Shown here in pieces: positions 12,473-24,442 of a stretch of DNA of 64,000 bases. Within the stretch, counting starts at the first letter, position 1; every line of letters begins with the position of its first letter. The stretch covers positions 5,627,001-5,691,000 of the forward strand of contig BSDZ01000078.1 of NCBI GenBank assembly GCA_030268105.1. The letters run 5' to 3'. Position numbers and translations under genes: made by a program. The DNA is from Volvox africanus (Eukaryota > Chlorophyta > Chlorophyceae > Chlamydomonadales > Volvocaceae). Under the pieces are notes generated by a model that did no database searches, was not told the DNA's origin, and saw nothing but the letters and a program-made list of their open reading frames with translations.

Positions 12473-13943
12473 ATGAGCTCGTTGGCTAGCACGATCTGCG
12501 GCCGGAGTTTGGCAGGTGGCGGCGGGGAGCCCGAAGGCCCAGGTGCTGCTGCCGCCAACGAGGAGGGAGAGGATTTTGCCATGATTGAAGAGGAAGGCGA
12601 GCGCAGCGGGGGGCCGGCAGCTTTCCTGGGCGAAAGACTTTCCTGGGTGAGCTGCAGATAGTAAATATCGGTAGCACCTATGTCTTTACCTGATGCTGAT
12701 GAATGCACGGAGAAACGCACATGTAGACAGTCGGATCGAAAGATACGTGCCTCTAATAGTGTTCCCTAGTTTTGAGGAGCCTTCGTTTGGCGGATAGAGC
12801 GAGTATCTGCTGCGGAGCGGCTTCATGCATCGCTGGGCCCCCGACCTTTTGATCGCACGGGTTCCCATCGGCATGCATGGGTCTCATTTCTTTTCTGATA
12901 ACAGACCATATATTGTATTATCAATGCTAACTCAATTGAATCCAGCCTAACATTTAACACATGCTGTTTCGCCTTCTATTTCCTGCGGGCACGTGCACAT
13001 GCAGAAAAACTTAATAAAAGCTGTAAAGTTGGCGGAGGATAGCGGCAGCCTGCAGTGCGCTGCTCCAGCAGGCGCTGCCAATGGCCCCTTCTTTTCTCTT
13101 CCGTCGTCGTCGTTGCCGCCGCTGCCGCCGCGGGGAGCCCAGCCAGAGGCTGCTACAGCAGGTGCGGCACCTGATGGCGGCAAGCTGCCCAAGTCAACCG
13201 ACCGTGACCAAATTGAAGGTGCTGGCGGCGGCGCTCAAACCGTCGGCGGCGCAGCCTCCGAGGAGCACCTCCTGGCCCCAGATGGAGCCCCAACAGGCGA
13301 TCCAGAGGCGCCGAAGTGTGCCTCCATTCGTCGGCGCATCCGTGTAGCAGCAGCCCGGGCGCGGAAGACGGTGAAGAAGAAGAAGACGGTGAAGACGGTG
13401 GGGATGGCTGTGACTTCATTGTGTCCCGAGCAGAAGACGACGACGGTGCCGCCTGCAGCGCCTGCTGCGGCTTCGGCTGCAGCGCCCGAGCTGACCCTAC
13501 CTGTGGTTTTTGAGGAGCTGCAGAGGAGCCGAGCCATGTGTCAGCAGTTGCTGGGTGTAATTTCCTCGATGTCGTCAACTGAGAGGCCCGCGCCCCCAGC
13601 AGCGGCAGCCCCCCCCGACCTTTCGTGGAAGTTGCAAGTACTTCAATTGGAGCTGGGCTCCCTTCGAACAATATTCTACAGGCGGATGCTGATGATGTTC
13701 GGATTATTGGGCAGCTCCCTGCTGGTTGCGGCCGCCTTATGGGTGGCGTTGGAGATCGGATATGTGAAGGCCAGGCTGAGCGATGTGAGCGGAAACATGC
13801 AGGAGGCGGAGGCTCGCTGGCGGCAGTCCCACGCGGCCCTGGCGGAAGACGTGCGGCAATACCGTGACTATAGTATGGCTGAGCATCGAGAGCTGCTGCA
13901 GCTGATGCCGTCCGAACGATCATCTGGATGCGTGATTTGCTAG
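12473..13943 (+). CDS. CVIC-family single-span protein, paralogue B
   Basis: Second copy of the tandem family. Exons: 12473-12646 and 13005-13943, giving 370 residues; a start at 12464 is also possible. Exon 1 carries EEGEDFAMIEEE, an acidic motif with core F35-x-x-I38. The variable middle is Ala/Pro-rich with a Lys cluster (TVKKKKTVKTV). A hydrophobic segment lies at about 286-309 (GSSLLVAAALWVAL). The following coiled coil contains EAEARWRQSHAAL, closely matched in paralogue C, and the protein ends SGCVIC. Unlike A and C, the middle and membrane parts sit on one exon, so an intron was lost here or gained in the others. Function unknown. Confidence 0.75.
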
Positions 13944-15724
13944 ATAGGGAGGCAAGGGGAGGATAGATAACGATGCATGCGCGTGTGGCTGGGTGGGGCG
14001 GGCAGCTAGTGGCTGAATGGCGCGTATCGCGTCATCTGCGCCATCCTTGAACTCTCGCGGGAACAAAGGGGGGAATGAAATGAAATAAATAAGCTCAGGG
14101 GAAACCGGGAAACCGGAACTGGTTGGTGCCTTCGGAGCTTCATACCCTTGCGGTATGTGGCATTTGCATGAAGGGCTGGCGGGGTTAGATGGGAGCGATC
14201 TTAGTTACTGATTATCGTTCGCTCCGAAAGGTGGTGGTATGGTTCATTCCGCCGGTTTACTTAGTAATAGATAGCAGTTGCTTGTCTGTTTGTGAGTATG
14301 TGTGTGTTTTCGTTGTTCTCTGGTTGTCAGCCGCCGATGAGACTAACGTGCTCACGAATTTTAAATTTTCTGTGCCTTTGATAGGGTTTGGAAGGAAGGG
14401 AGAGAGAGAGAAATAGAGGTCTAGCTGGCTTGTACCGTAGCTAGCTGGCTAGGGCGGCTGCTATGGGCCCAAGTACGTAGGCTTTGCCTAAGTGGAGCAC
14501 GCCAATCAAACAACGTTGTATTCTTGTTCCTAATTCTATACTAAAACGGACAAATAAAGGCGAACAGTAGTTAGTTGGTTGATCTTGGGATGTAGCTGGG
14601 TTCGAGCCGAAAACTGCGATGAATGAAGAAATGATGGTAGCGTCTTGTCGTACCGCTTGATGAAAAGTGGGGTTGGGTATCAGGCCAGCTCGGGTCAAGA
14701 GGGATCAGTTGCAGCAGCTGTCAGTGGTCGTCGTGTGGAGTGTGTGGTAATAAAGCTTGTTTGTGCCGTGTTTTAGCTTTTCTGGTTTCCCTGGATTACG
14801 TATATGAACAAACATCTAAACTCATCACCACCGGGATGGGGCTCATCGGTACAGGCTGCCGCGCGCAGGGATGCCCCCTGGGCTGCCGCCCCGGGACGAC
14901 ATGCATACAGAATGAAGAAACCTGAGCAAGCAGACAGGAATGCTTTGCAAGTATTCCACTGCCTGCATCTCTTGATAGATGGAAGAAGATATTGCCAGCC
15001 AAACAATAACAAATATTAAGACAGCAAACAAATAGAGTTGTTGCGGCATCTGTCAGCGGAATAATCATGGTATCATGATAATATCGCTTGGGCCGTCAGT
15101 TCGGGCTTCGCTGGAAGCCCTAAATTCACAATACTGGGAAACTTTTTCACATCCCAACCGAAATATCCGCATATGGATGCATGCACTTGCGTCATGCATG
15201 GTACAATCCGATGGGTCCGCCCTAACACGGATGCTGCGTTCCGTCGCGACAGCGCGAAAAATAAAACTTTCCCACGCCTGCTGATTATTTCCCCATAACT
15301 CAGAATCGTGTTAAATGGACGACAAGCCGTCGGACGAGCGTGGTTTGTGACCCATGGGTCATAAATTGATATGCCAAAATGCAAGCAACCGCACCTACGA
15401 GTTGGTCCGCTAGCTATCGCTCGCAAGAAGATGAGGAGGTAAATATTCTGCTCTGTATACCGCTGACAAATTGAAATTATTAGTCTTTTGATATGCCCAA
15501 AGTTGTCATCGGCGTCGTCGTCCGAAGTAGCTGAGGGTCGTTAACGATGCATGAACAGGTCTCCATAGTTGGTGCCCTTAGCAAGGCTTGAGATAACGCT
15601 ATCATCATCCCTTCTTCCCTTTCATACCTTTGCTTCGCTCTTTAGCTAGCTTCGCTCTGCAATTCTTCGTTCATTCGAGGCTGATACTATACGCACGGCA
15701 GCCCCGATATTATATCCCTTCTTG
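13944..15724. other. Spacer between paralogues B and C
   Basis: No supported exon. AATAAA-like sequence occurs near 14085-14092. Short open frames at 14.7-15.1 kb overlap on both strands and show no family signature. Confidence 0.4.
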
Positions 15725-18046
15725 ATGCATTCTGGTGCGCCAGTCCCTGCCATGCAGCACAACGTAAATCAAGAGCCGTTAGGAGGTCTCTCCGTTGGGA
15801 CGATGAGCTGCCCGTCAGCAGCTGCACCCGAAGGACCAGCAGCAGGCGGCGGAGACGTCTGGGACGAGGTGCTTCTTGATGACTTCTCTTTCGTGGACGG
15901 GCCGGCCTCTTGGGTAAAGTTACTTTGCAGGGCGCTGAGGCAAGAGCACGTCGTCCTTAAAATTAAACCCCTGGTTTATGACCGGTAATCGTTATGATTG
16001 GCCTTTCTTTGTGGACAAGCCCAGAGAGAGCGTTCAGCAGCTATCTAGCGTTGCAGTGCAGGGCTTTGTTCGCGTTTGCCTTCGAGTTTATTAATTTAGG
16101 TATCATCTATCTACGTATCTCGCAAGGATATCTTAAAGCAGCGAACTTTGTTAGCCACATGCAGGCACGTCAATGGTTATATGCTGCTAACAGATAGACA
16201 GATTTCTTCCCCAAGGTGCCCTCTAAAGCGATACGTGGAGCTAATCCACAACAAGCAATTCATCCTCAAATAAGATTGATGTTCTTATGGCGTGCGTCAT
16301 TTACGCAGGAGGCCATGATGAAATGCGCAACATCGCGAGTGGGCGGGGACCAATGCAGCGGTGCTCCTGTGCAGTCTTCTTCTTCTTCTGGTGCTGCTGC
16401 TACTGATGCCACCACTGCAAATGCGCTGTCATTTCCGCCAGAAGTGCCTTTGGAGGCCGCCGAGGGATCCCCATCAGGTAATCTGTGGCACAGCGAGGAT
16501 GACAGCGAGGATGACAGCGAGGATGACAGCGAGGATGACAGCGAGGATGACAGCGATGGCTGCTGCGGCGGCGCGCATCCCAGCAAATGCAGGTCCTCGG
16601 GACGGACTAACCCGGGTGACCGGGCACCGTCAAAGCCAGGGCAGCCCCCAGGTGCGGCCACCACAGCGGTTAAAACCGCTTCCACAGCCGCCGGCGCCGC
16701 CACCGCCGCCACCTCGGCTCCGCCGCCGCCACCGCAATCGCAATCGTCGACGCAGTTCAAGCGGGTCACACGGCTGGTGAGAAAGGTCCACCACAGCAAC
16801 GGCGACACCGCTGGCGCTCCCGACATGTCTGCGCTGGGCCTGCCAGCTCACGGCCGCTCGGCGGCTACCTCCCAGTTTTTCGAGGAGGCGATGGGGCCGA
16901 CGGCAATGGCGGTCCGGACACCGCTGATGGCTCCCCCGCGTATGGCCTCCGTGACAGCTGACCATTTCCAGCTGCGGCGGACCCGGTGCGTCTCCCTTGC
17001 CTTCCCTTTGTCTCTTCCTATCAAGCTTCCGTCCTTTCCCACCAGAACGTCCCTTTGGCTGTCCGGTTCCCCGCCCCGCGTGTGTTTCTTACACCCGTTG
17101 ATCTGTCACGCTGTTCCTCTCCCCCTCCCCCCTCCCCCGAGACACGCACCTACACATACACGTACACCACCGTCAAGGGAGTTCTTTAACTCGTATTTCT
17201 CGCCATCTTCCAATCCCCTGTCCCCATCGAAACGGAGCTTCGGGTGTTGTTTCTGTTACCGATCCCTCTGCTCCCCATGTTTTCCAACCCATCCCCCCGT
17301 TAACCATATCTCATTGCCGGTTTACCCGCCTTACGTCTTCTGGCCAATCGTCTCTGAGATAGAGAGTGGTGCTTGGCGGACTCTTATCACCATGCGGCCG
17401 ATACATGAAGAATGAATAACAACAAGAGAAAAAGGAAATGTTAAAATCTCATCTAGACTGATTGGGTGGAAATGGCGGAAATGGCCTGATGAGCTTCGTT
17501 GCTTGGGTCCGTAACCCACGTGCTACAATGGTAAATGCTGGATACGGTAAACTGGTTTCTTGGGAGCCGTGCTCTTACGTACTTTCCGTCCCTCCTTTCC
17601 TTTCCTTCCCTCCCTGGTCTTCCTGCGCGTCAAACAGCACCTCAACAAGTTCCGCCGAAAAGCCCGGCAAGACCACCTCCGCCGCCGCCGCCACCATTCC
17701 GAAAGCGAAGGGCAAGGGCCAGCCGAATCTCAATGCCGTCATCCAGGAGATGGAGCGCACTCGCGCCCTGTTCCGCCGCCTGGTGATGCTGATGCTCGGC
17801 CTATGCGGCGGCTCCCTGCTGGTGGCGGGCGCCGTGTGGGTGGCGTACACGCTGGGCCGTCTGCAGACGGAGCTGGCGACTGCCGTGGCGACACTGAGCG
17901 GTTTGCATGGCGAGCTCCAGAAGGCCGAGACGCGATGGCAGGAGTCAAACGCGGCGTTGATTCACAACCTGCAGGAGCAGCAGCAACTGCTGCTTGAGCT
18001 GCCGGACCACGAGACGGTCCGGCAGAACGGCTGTGTGATCTGTTAG
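15725..18046 (+). CDS. CVIC-family single-span protein, paralogue C
   Basis: Third and longest copy. Exons: 15725-15913, 16309-16985, 17638-18046 (phase 0, then phase 2), giving 424 residues. Exon 1 ends with WDEVLLDDFSFVDGPASW, whose core F54-x-x-V57 aligns with the acidic motifs of A and B. Exon 2 has five EDDS repeats, a Cys-containing patch and Ala/Pro stretches. Exon 3 has EMERTRALFRRL before a hydrophobic segment at about 337-359 (GGSLLVAGAVWVAY), then a coiled coil with KAETRWQESNAAL and the C-terminus NGCVIC. All boundaries keep the frame. Function unknown; possible farnesylation and ATG8 binding are inferred from motifs only. Confidence 0.8.
16492..16554 (+). repeat. 12-base GAGGATGACAGC coding repeat
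   Basis: Five near-perfect copies encode (EDDS)5 in paralogue C, an acidic Ser-rich block resembling casein-kinase-2 sites. The near-identity of the copies suggests recent expansion. Confidence 0.9.
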
Positions 18047-19217
18047 TGCTGCGATGCTGAGGGGGAGGGGGCGGGAGTGCGGATTGAGCTCAAGGGTGTT
18101 AATGGTTTGGTTTGGTGCGGTGGGCCGTAGGAGCTGGCCATGAATGGGACGGAGGGGGATGGTGGTAGTTGTCTCCACAACTTACTTCCGGGTGTCCCGC
18201 GCGTGGACGAAGGCGCGGGTCTCCAGCGACAACCTGTCACAATATAATAGAGCAAATCATACAAAGTATGTGCCGTACCGTCATATCCTCCCAGATGACG
18301 CCGGTGCGGCGGTACGACTGTACGACGGGAGATGAGTCTCTGCGTCCTGGAGGCCGGGTATTGTGCAGCAACTTTGCAATGCAGAGGGTTCGCCCTTTCC
18401 TTTCTTCCGAAGGGATTTGTTGACTTGCTGAGTTTAGATAGTTGCTGGGGTGCGGGGCCGTCAGCAGCCGGTGTCATGGAAGCGTATTGGTTACGTATCC
18501 CTTTGTAGTATATATGCTCCTGCACTGAGGAATCTCCTTTACGCTGTACTGTAGCGGCTTCTCATAATACACTTAGGTATGTACTGGATGCCGATAGTTA
18601 GGTAGTATGCACTTCAGGCCAATATGTTAGAGCGGCGCCTTCCCGGGGGAAATATTCTCCGTGCGAGTTGATAAGATTCGCCGTACATAGTGTAGGGGTA
18701 CTTTTGCATCCCGCGGGCTCCTGGACTAGAAAGAAGTTGTTGTACGGTGTGAGGTGGGGCTTATGCTGCCAAGTGCTATATCGGCAAACGGGGGTTGCAT
18801 GTTAAATAGAGCCCGCATCGCCGACTCCCAGGACCCCGGGTGAGCAGGGGGTCTGTCTCTGGAACCGAGGACCCTACCTACTGCTGTCACACACACATAC
18901 TCTTACCACCAGCCACCAGCCACGCAGCGTCTGTCAACCAAGGAAACAGCGACTGGACACAAAGAGAGGGGCTGGGGTGGGTGTCTGCGGTCTTAAGCTC
19001 CAGCCAGGGAGGGAGGTGGATAATTAAGGGACGAGGCAGGGCGCCGTCGTCGGCAATTGAGACCACGCAACAACCCCTGCTGGCGCCAAAACTCTTGGAC
19101 ACACGAGGGCCGGAACCTGCCATTTAAATTAAAGATAGATGTGGGAGTGAAACCCTCGGAAGGTGCGTGTGTGGGGGTAATGGGGGTAGGGAAGTAAGTC
19201 CTCCGAAACCCTGTGCC
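18047..19217. other. Convergent spacer between paralogue C and Trm5
   Basis: The two flanking genes end towards each other, so this stretch should hold two 3' UTRs. I see no exon in it. Confidence 0.4.
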
Positions 19218-20955
19218 TCACGTACGGCGGCCTTTAAATGCGACCTCCCGCGGCACCCGGAAACTAATGCATAACATGAGCTTGTTGGGCGCCACGTCCC
19301 GTACGGTATGTACGGAACATGATCCGGGATCCATCGGGCCGCCCAGGTAACGTTCCGCCTTGGCGATGATGTCTACACACATAAATACGCGTAACAAAGG
19401 GGCAAGAGTGGGGGGGGAGGGGAGAGGGAAGAGGGCGACGTGTTGGGGCCGACGTGCGCGGCCGTTTGGGTAGGGGTGCAAGGGGGCGGAGACGGACATA
19501 TCGCAGATGGAGCTGGTTCCGGATTTTGGACATCGCATCCTTACTCGGGACAACGAACTCGACTTAGCGTGAATTGCATAAGGCTGCAAAACCCCTGAGG
19601 CTGCAGCCCCAAAGCCGTCTTGCTGACATGAAACGTAGCTACTAGTTGTCAGTACGTGGCTGGTTGCCTCATGACAAGGAACGAAAAGGGGATTTAATGA
19701 AAACCTTTCTCACGGCCTGATTGCAGGTCGCCAAACCCAGTTCCGTACACTTGCCTGAAACCGAGACACGGTCACCACAATCCCCCCAACCCACCCTACA
19801 AGTAACCAGACCCACTGAAGCCCCGTACTTAACCGGAACCCGCACAATCGTACATCATTAAACCCACCTGCCTCCGTCTCCGCCGAGCGCTTAAACGTGT
19901 AGCAGTGGACCAGCGGCAGTGGCCGACCCTCCCAGTAGGCCGGATCGAAGGCGCCGCTGAAGGCATCAAGGAACTCGATGGCGGAGGCGGGCAGGTTCAT
20001 CACAACGTGGTCGAACGACAGACCGCCGACCGGCGGCGCAAAGTCATCCGGCACCGCGGGCACCGGTCCTGCTGCCGCCGCCTCCGCCGCGGCCCGCGCG
20101 CGGGTCTTTTGCCGCTTTGCTGGGTTGCCGCCGATAGGGGCTATGCAGCCGTCGTTGGCAGCGGCAGCGGACGTATCGCCGCCAACGCCACCGTCACCGC
20201 ATTTGCCACTGCCGCCAGGCGGCAGCGGTGGGAGAAGCTTGGCTCTCAGCTCTTGGGCGGCGCTGTCCGGGCAATCGCAGAGAAGCCTCAGGAAGGCGCG
20301 GCCATCCATGTTGAACACTTTGGGGCCGGAGGGTCCCAGCCGGTTGAGGCGGGCATTGAGGGCCAGGTAATGGGCGCTGCGCGGGTTGAGGTCGTTGCCG
20401 TACACCTGCGCGAATGCATATGTATTTTATGGGGCGACGGAATGACAACGTTTCCACAACCACAATCACCAACATCGAGACATGAACGACTGTGCCTTGC
20501 ATTACTTCTTACGCCAATTAGCGGCTTTGGACTTTAACATACGTTTGACTCACCGTAAGGCCCTTCTGCGCCGCCGGTATTGCAAAGGGCCCTATGCCCG
20601 CCATCATATCCACCAGGACCTCCCCGTACTGGAAGGACGACACGAGCCGCAGGTGTTCCGACTCCAGGCGCGAGTTCCAGTACACCTTCCAAAGGTACCG
20701 AAGTTGGTTTGCCGGAAGGTAGTTCGTTGGTTGTTAAGCGGTTGATTGAACTGCAGAAGGCTGATTCATCTCGTACATCGCTCCACCCCCTATGTAACGG
20801 CCGCACATACACACCACACATTGGCCTGGCCCTTTGCCTTCCTTCGCCACCGGCCGCGAGCATCTCGATAAACCACATCCACCGCTCTGATGCAAAGGGG
20901 TCCTCAACCCCAGTGCCCCGCGCCCAGTCCCACCACGAATTGCGCATAAGTGCCC

Positions 20956-20998
<43 letters not shown>

Positions 20999-23900
20999 TG
21001 CACATACACACACATACACATACACACGCATACACACACAGATACACACGCTCCGGGTGCACCTGTGAAAAGTCTAGTCGGAACCGGGCCCCGTGCTGCG
21101 TAACCTCCGTCTCCAGCCGGGACTCCCCTCCAATGACCTCCATTTGAAACACTCTGAACTCGTTTTCAATGGAGCCCACCTGAGGGCGTGTGGGGAGGGG
21201 GAGAAGAGGGGATGTGTGTGGGGGGGGGGGGGAGAAGAGGGGCGGGGGGAGAAGAGGGGGGGAGAGAAGTGGGGGGCAGGGACATCGTGACGCCCAAAGC
21301 GCGGTTTTCCCCGGGTTGGACGGGGGGCCGGCGGTGGAGGGTATCGACACTAGCCATCCTGAAGGACGTTACACGAATATGCAGGGATAGGCAAGACTGC
21401 TGAGTGCACGGTGGGATAAAGGCAAGAAGGAGCAACTTGTGAACAACCGTTGCGTACTCTTTACCTAACGGATTGCGGCGCATTTATTCATCAACTGATA
21501 ACGGATGAATGATCAGATCTGATCAAATCAGTCTCTATTCATCTGATCTCACGCAGAAGAAGAAGCGCGGTTTTCCAGTCCCCTCTTTCGGCCCTTTCCC
21601 GCCCTTTCCCGCTCTCTCTCCCCGGCTGCCGGCCTCCTCACCTTGTTGACCACCGTCCTCAAGTGCGGGTTTTTGTCGAGCAGCACTGCCCCGATGAGGA
21701 ACCGAAACGGCAGCTGCTCCTCGCGCAGATTCAGATGCGCGATGTGGCCGATGGTCTCGAAGGAGCTGGGTGCATCCACTCCGGCGGGAAGGAGCCGCTG
21801 CGCGATGCCGGCAGAATCATCGGAGGCATTTGGAAATTGGCTGTACCGAAATCAAGGATGCATCACCGGCACCAGACAGGTGAGTGTGTGTGAGGGGGGG
21901 ATACTGTAAGGATGAGGGAGGGATGGCAGAGGTCCGGGTGGGCCTCGTGTCTTAGAGTTAGCCGTTCATTGCGTGCGCGACCGACCCAACTGATACTGAG
22001 CAGGTTTCGGTATGTGGTGGCGATGACCCGTGTGGGTACTGGTTGGGGAAACGAACGAAACGAACAGTCCATGGCTGGCTGCCAGGACGTGTTATCAAAG
22101 GCAAGGATGGAAGCATGGGAGGACATGTCGTTCATAGGGCGCACAACGGGACTTGCGCCTCAGCCGCATCGACGATCTCGTCGCCCCTCACCCAGGTCGA
22201 CTGCGTAAGACCGCGATTCCATTAGGGCGGAGATACGGTCCGCATGGTCCCCACCTGTCCACCTGTGGCAGAAGCGGCCCCTGCTTCTGCCACCTCACCC
22301 CCAACATAATCCCACACTAACCCCCTCCCCCTCCCCCCCCCCTTCATCACTCCAACATTACTCCATTTTGATAGAGACATCCAGAAACCTTTTTCTCCCC
22401 TTCCCTTTTCCCACAAGAAAAGCCAGATTTTGGGGAAATGCGTGTATTGTACGACCAAATCCACAAACACATGTCGTCAGAACCTGCTCCTAATCTGACC
22501 CACCTTCAGTACGGCATCCGCGGAGAGCATGCCGTAGTCCAGTACGACAGGATGGTCTGTGGCAGCCACCGTTAGCCCGTCCTCGTCTAAACGGCCATGC
22601 AGCTCCGGCGGCAGGTCTGCGTTCAGGGGTTTCGCCACCAGACTTCACCAGGTCGCCCGTGCGGTCCGTGGTCTTAGGTGGAGGCCGGAAAAGGGAGCTG
22701 TACAAACCGTACCGATTGCAGCCCCGGACTCAATCGCCCAAATGCTTACATCATAAACCTGGATCATGTGCCTACATCATATCAATGTGAGCTGAGAAAG
22801 GGTGGGAGGTTCCACGTGACGTCTTGCCTATGACATGAATGGGATACCGCCGAGTGGTGGCGCGTGTTGCGGGAGCATCGCGGAGACTGCGGAACAAACG
22901 GTAGTGGCAGTGATTGGCGCGGCATGGGGCGCGGCAGAGGACAGCCATGGTTGAAATGGAGGGTGCCCTGGCGACCCTCTTCCCTCCACCGTTGTTATTG
23001 TTACAACGGCTGTTTGGAACGAGGTTGCGCTGGCGGGCAACGGCGGACCAGTGCAGTACATGGAGTTATTCTGCTGCTCCTGATGATGGTGGTACGGTGG
23101 TGGTGGTATGGTGGTGGTGGTATGGTGGTATGATGATGGTATGGTGATATCGTGGTGGTGGTATGGTGTGGGCGAAACTCTAGCATGGGTTTGCGCGTTT
23201 GGGTTGTGCCGTACTGCGGTGGTTTGCTGGGGTCACTCGCCTCCTGGCGTTTCCTGACCCGAGCGTGCTTCGACCAAGCCCCTTCCCCAGACCTTCAGAG
23301 GGCAGCTCTCAAACATCGCCTCCTCAATCCCGACATCCCTCCCCCCTTTTCCTCCCCCTTTCCAGCACAGCCCCATCCAGCACAGCTCATCGTAACACCA
23401 CAGCGTATCGCGTCTCCAGGCACCTTCCAATTTAATGTTCTCTTCCAGAAGCAGCAGTTTGGTTTCGGTGCGGTCACCATCCTGGACGATACACCGTAGC
23501 CTGGGGCGGTCCAGCGTAAACCTGGCATGTATATGAAGTGTTCAGTGAAGTGATTGGGACACCCGGCCGGCGAAGGCATAACGTTAGATAGATCAGGAGA
23601 AATAGGAGTTTCACAACAGCGAAAAGAGTGTCGAATCGCCGTTTGTTGTTTGTTGGCTTTGCTACCTAGGAGGAAGTTAAGTGCGCGCGCAGCGGCCGAA
23701 AGACATACCGCGGACTGGATACCACTAGTTCGTACTGGGCGAATGAAAACCACGGCACGGCACCATAGGGTGTGATGTGAGAATGGCCAGAATCCGCAAG
23801 GACTCGTCTGTTGGCCGTCTACCGATAGAGCCGTACTTGACTAATTTCTGCCAAGTCATGATAGCCCCGCACCCAACAACGTTTTTTGTGACCCAGATCT

Positions 23901-24442
23901 GAAGCAGTTAAGAACCTCTGTGAACGAAGTAGCTTCAGTCACGTATAGAATTTGCATAAGCCGAATCGTTGGATGTAAACTGTCGACATCGTACGGCAGC
24001 ATCTTGCTCACCCGCGGAACGCCTTCATCATATCGGCACATTTTCGGTTAGGGACCCGAATCGCAATCACGTTCAAAATTTGTTTAAAGGATTCCCGGTC
24101 CAGCGTTGGCACTTCATGCCCAGACGTCGAGGGTGCTGCGGAGGCTGTGACGTTTGCGGTTGACGTATCAACCGCCCCGCACTCCATAGAATTTGCACGG
24201 AAGATCGACGTATGATAGGTTTGAGGGTAGATTCTGAAAGATTCGGACCAAGATCTAGCAGCAACGGCTACGTTCGTAGCTCGAAGTGCAGGTCTGGAAT
24301 TGCCGGCGGCGTTTGACAGTACGCAAAGTCTTCTTGATAAGCGTCCAGCACTAGCGACAATTGCTGGGTGTATTTGGTGGATCATTAAGCGCATCAGCAG
24401 TTGGTTTAGAGTGACCGTGCCAAAGGTCACAGTCTTTTGCAT
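19218..24442 (-). CDS. TRM5: tRNA (guanine37-N1)-methyltransferase Trm5
   Basis: Methylates G37 next to the tRNA anticodon, using S-adenosylmethionine. Exons 5' to 3' on the minus strand: 24442-24012, 23521-23402, 22642-22504, 21797-21642, 21179-21063, 20685-20554, 20405-19868, 19372-19218; about 595 residues. Landmarks in order: [31 protein letters not shown] and [36 protein letters not shown]; the SAM-binding [52 protein letters not shown]. All are typical of eukaryotic/archaeal Trm5. The N-terminus is rich in Arg, Ser and Ala and could be an organelle transit peptide. A 70-residue low-complexity insert lies between the NDLNP and NLP motifs. The junction between exons 2 and 3 is unsure: the strong donor after 23424 gives the wrong phase, so a donor after 23402 was used. 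Confidence 0.9.
20952..21052. repeat. (CT)n(CA)n microsatellite in a Trm5 intron
   Basis: A C-run, then (CT)n, then an interrupted (CA)n tract, in the intron between 20686 and 21062. Confidence 0.9.
21186..21275. repeat. G-rich simple sequence in a Trm5 intron
   Basis: GGGGAGAAGAGGGG-like units around an uninterrupted G-run near 21220, just upstream (in minus-strand sense) of the exon starting at 21179. On the coding strand it is a pyrimidine tract before the acceptor. Confidence 0.75.
23085..23165. repeat. GGTGGTAT-type repeat in a Trm5 intron
   Basis: Imperfect GGT/GGTAT units over about 80 bases in the intron between 22643 and 23401. Confidence 0.8.

Noticed and set aside
13153..13923. 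256-codon minus-strand frame opposite paralogue B
   Set aside because: GC-rich antisense shadow; the + strand has the conserved membrane segment and CVIC end.
19905..20537. 210-codon + strand open frame
   Set aside because: Antisense shadow of the Trm5 exon at 19868-20405, whose motifs are unmistakable on the minus strand.
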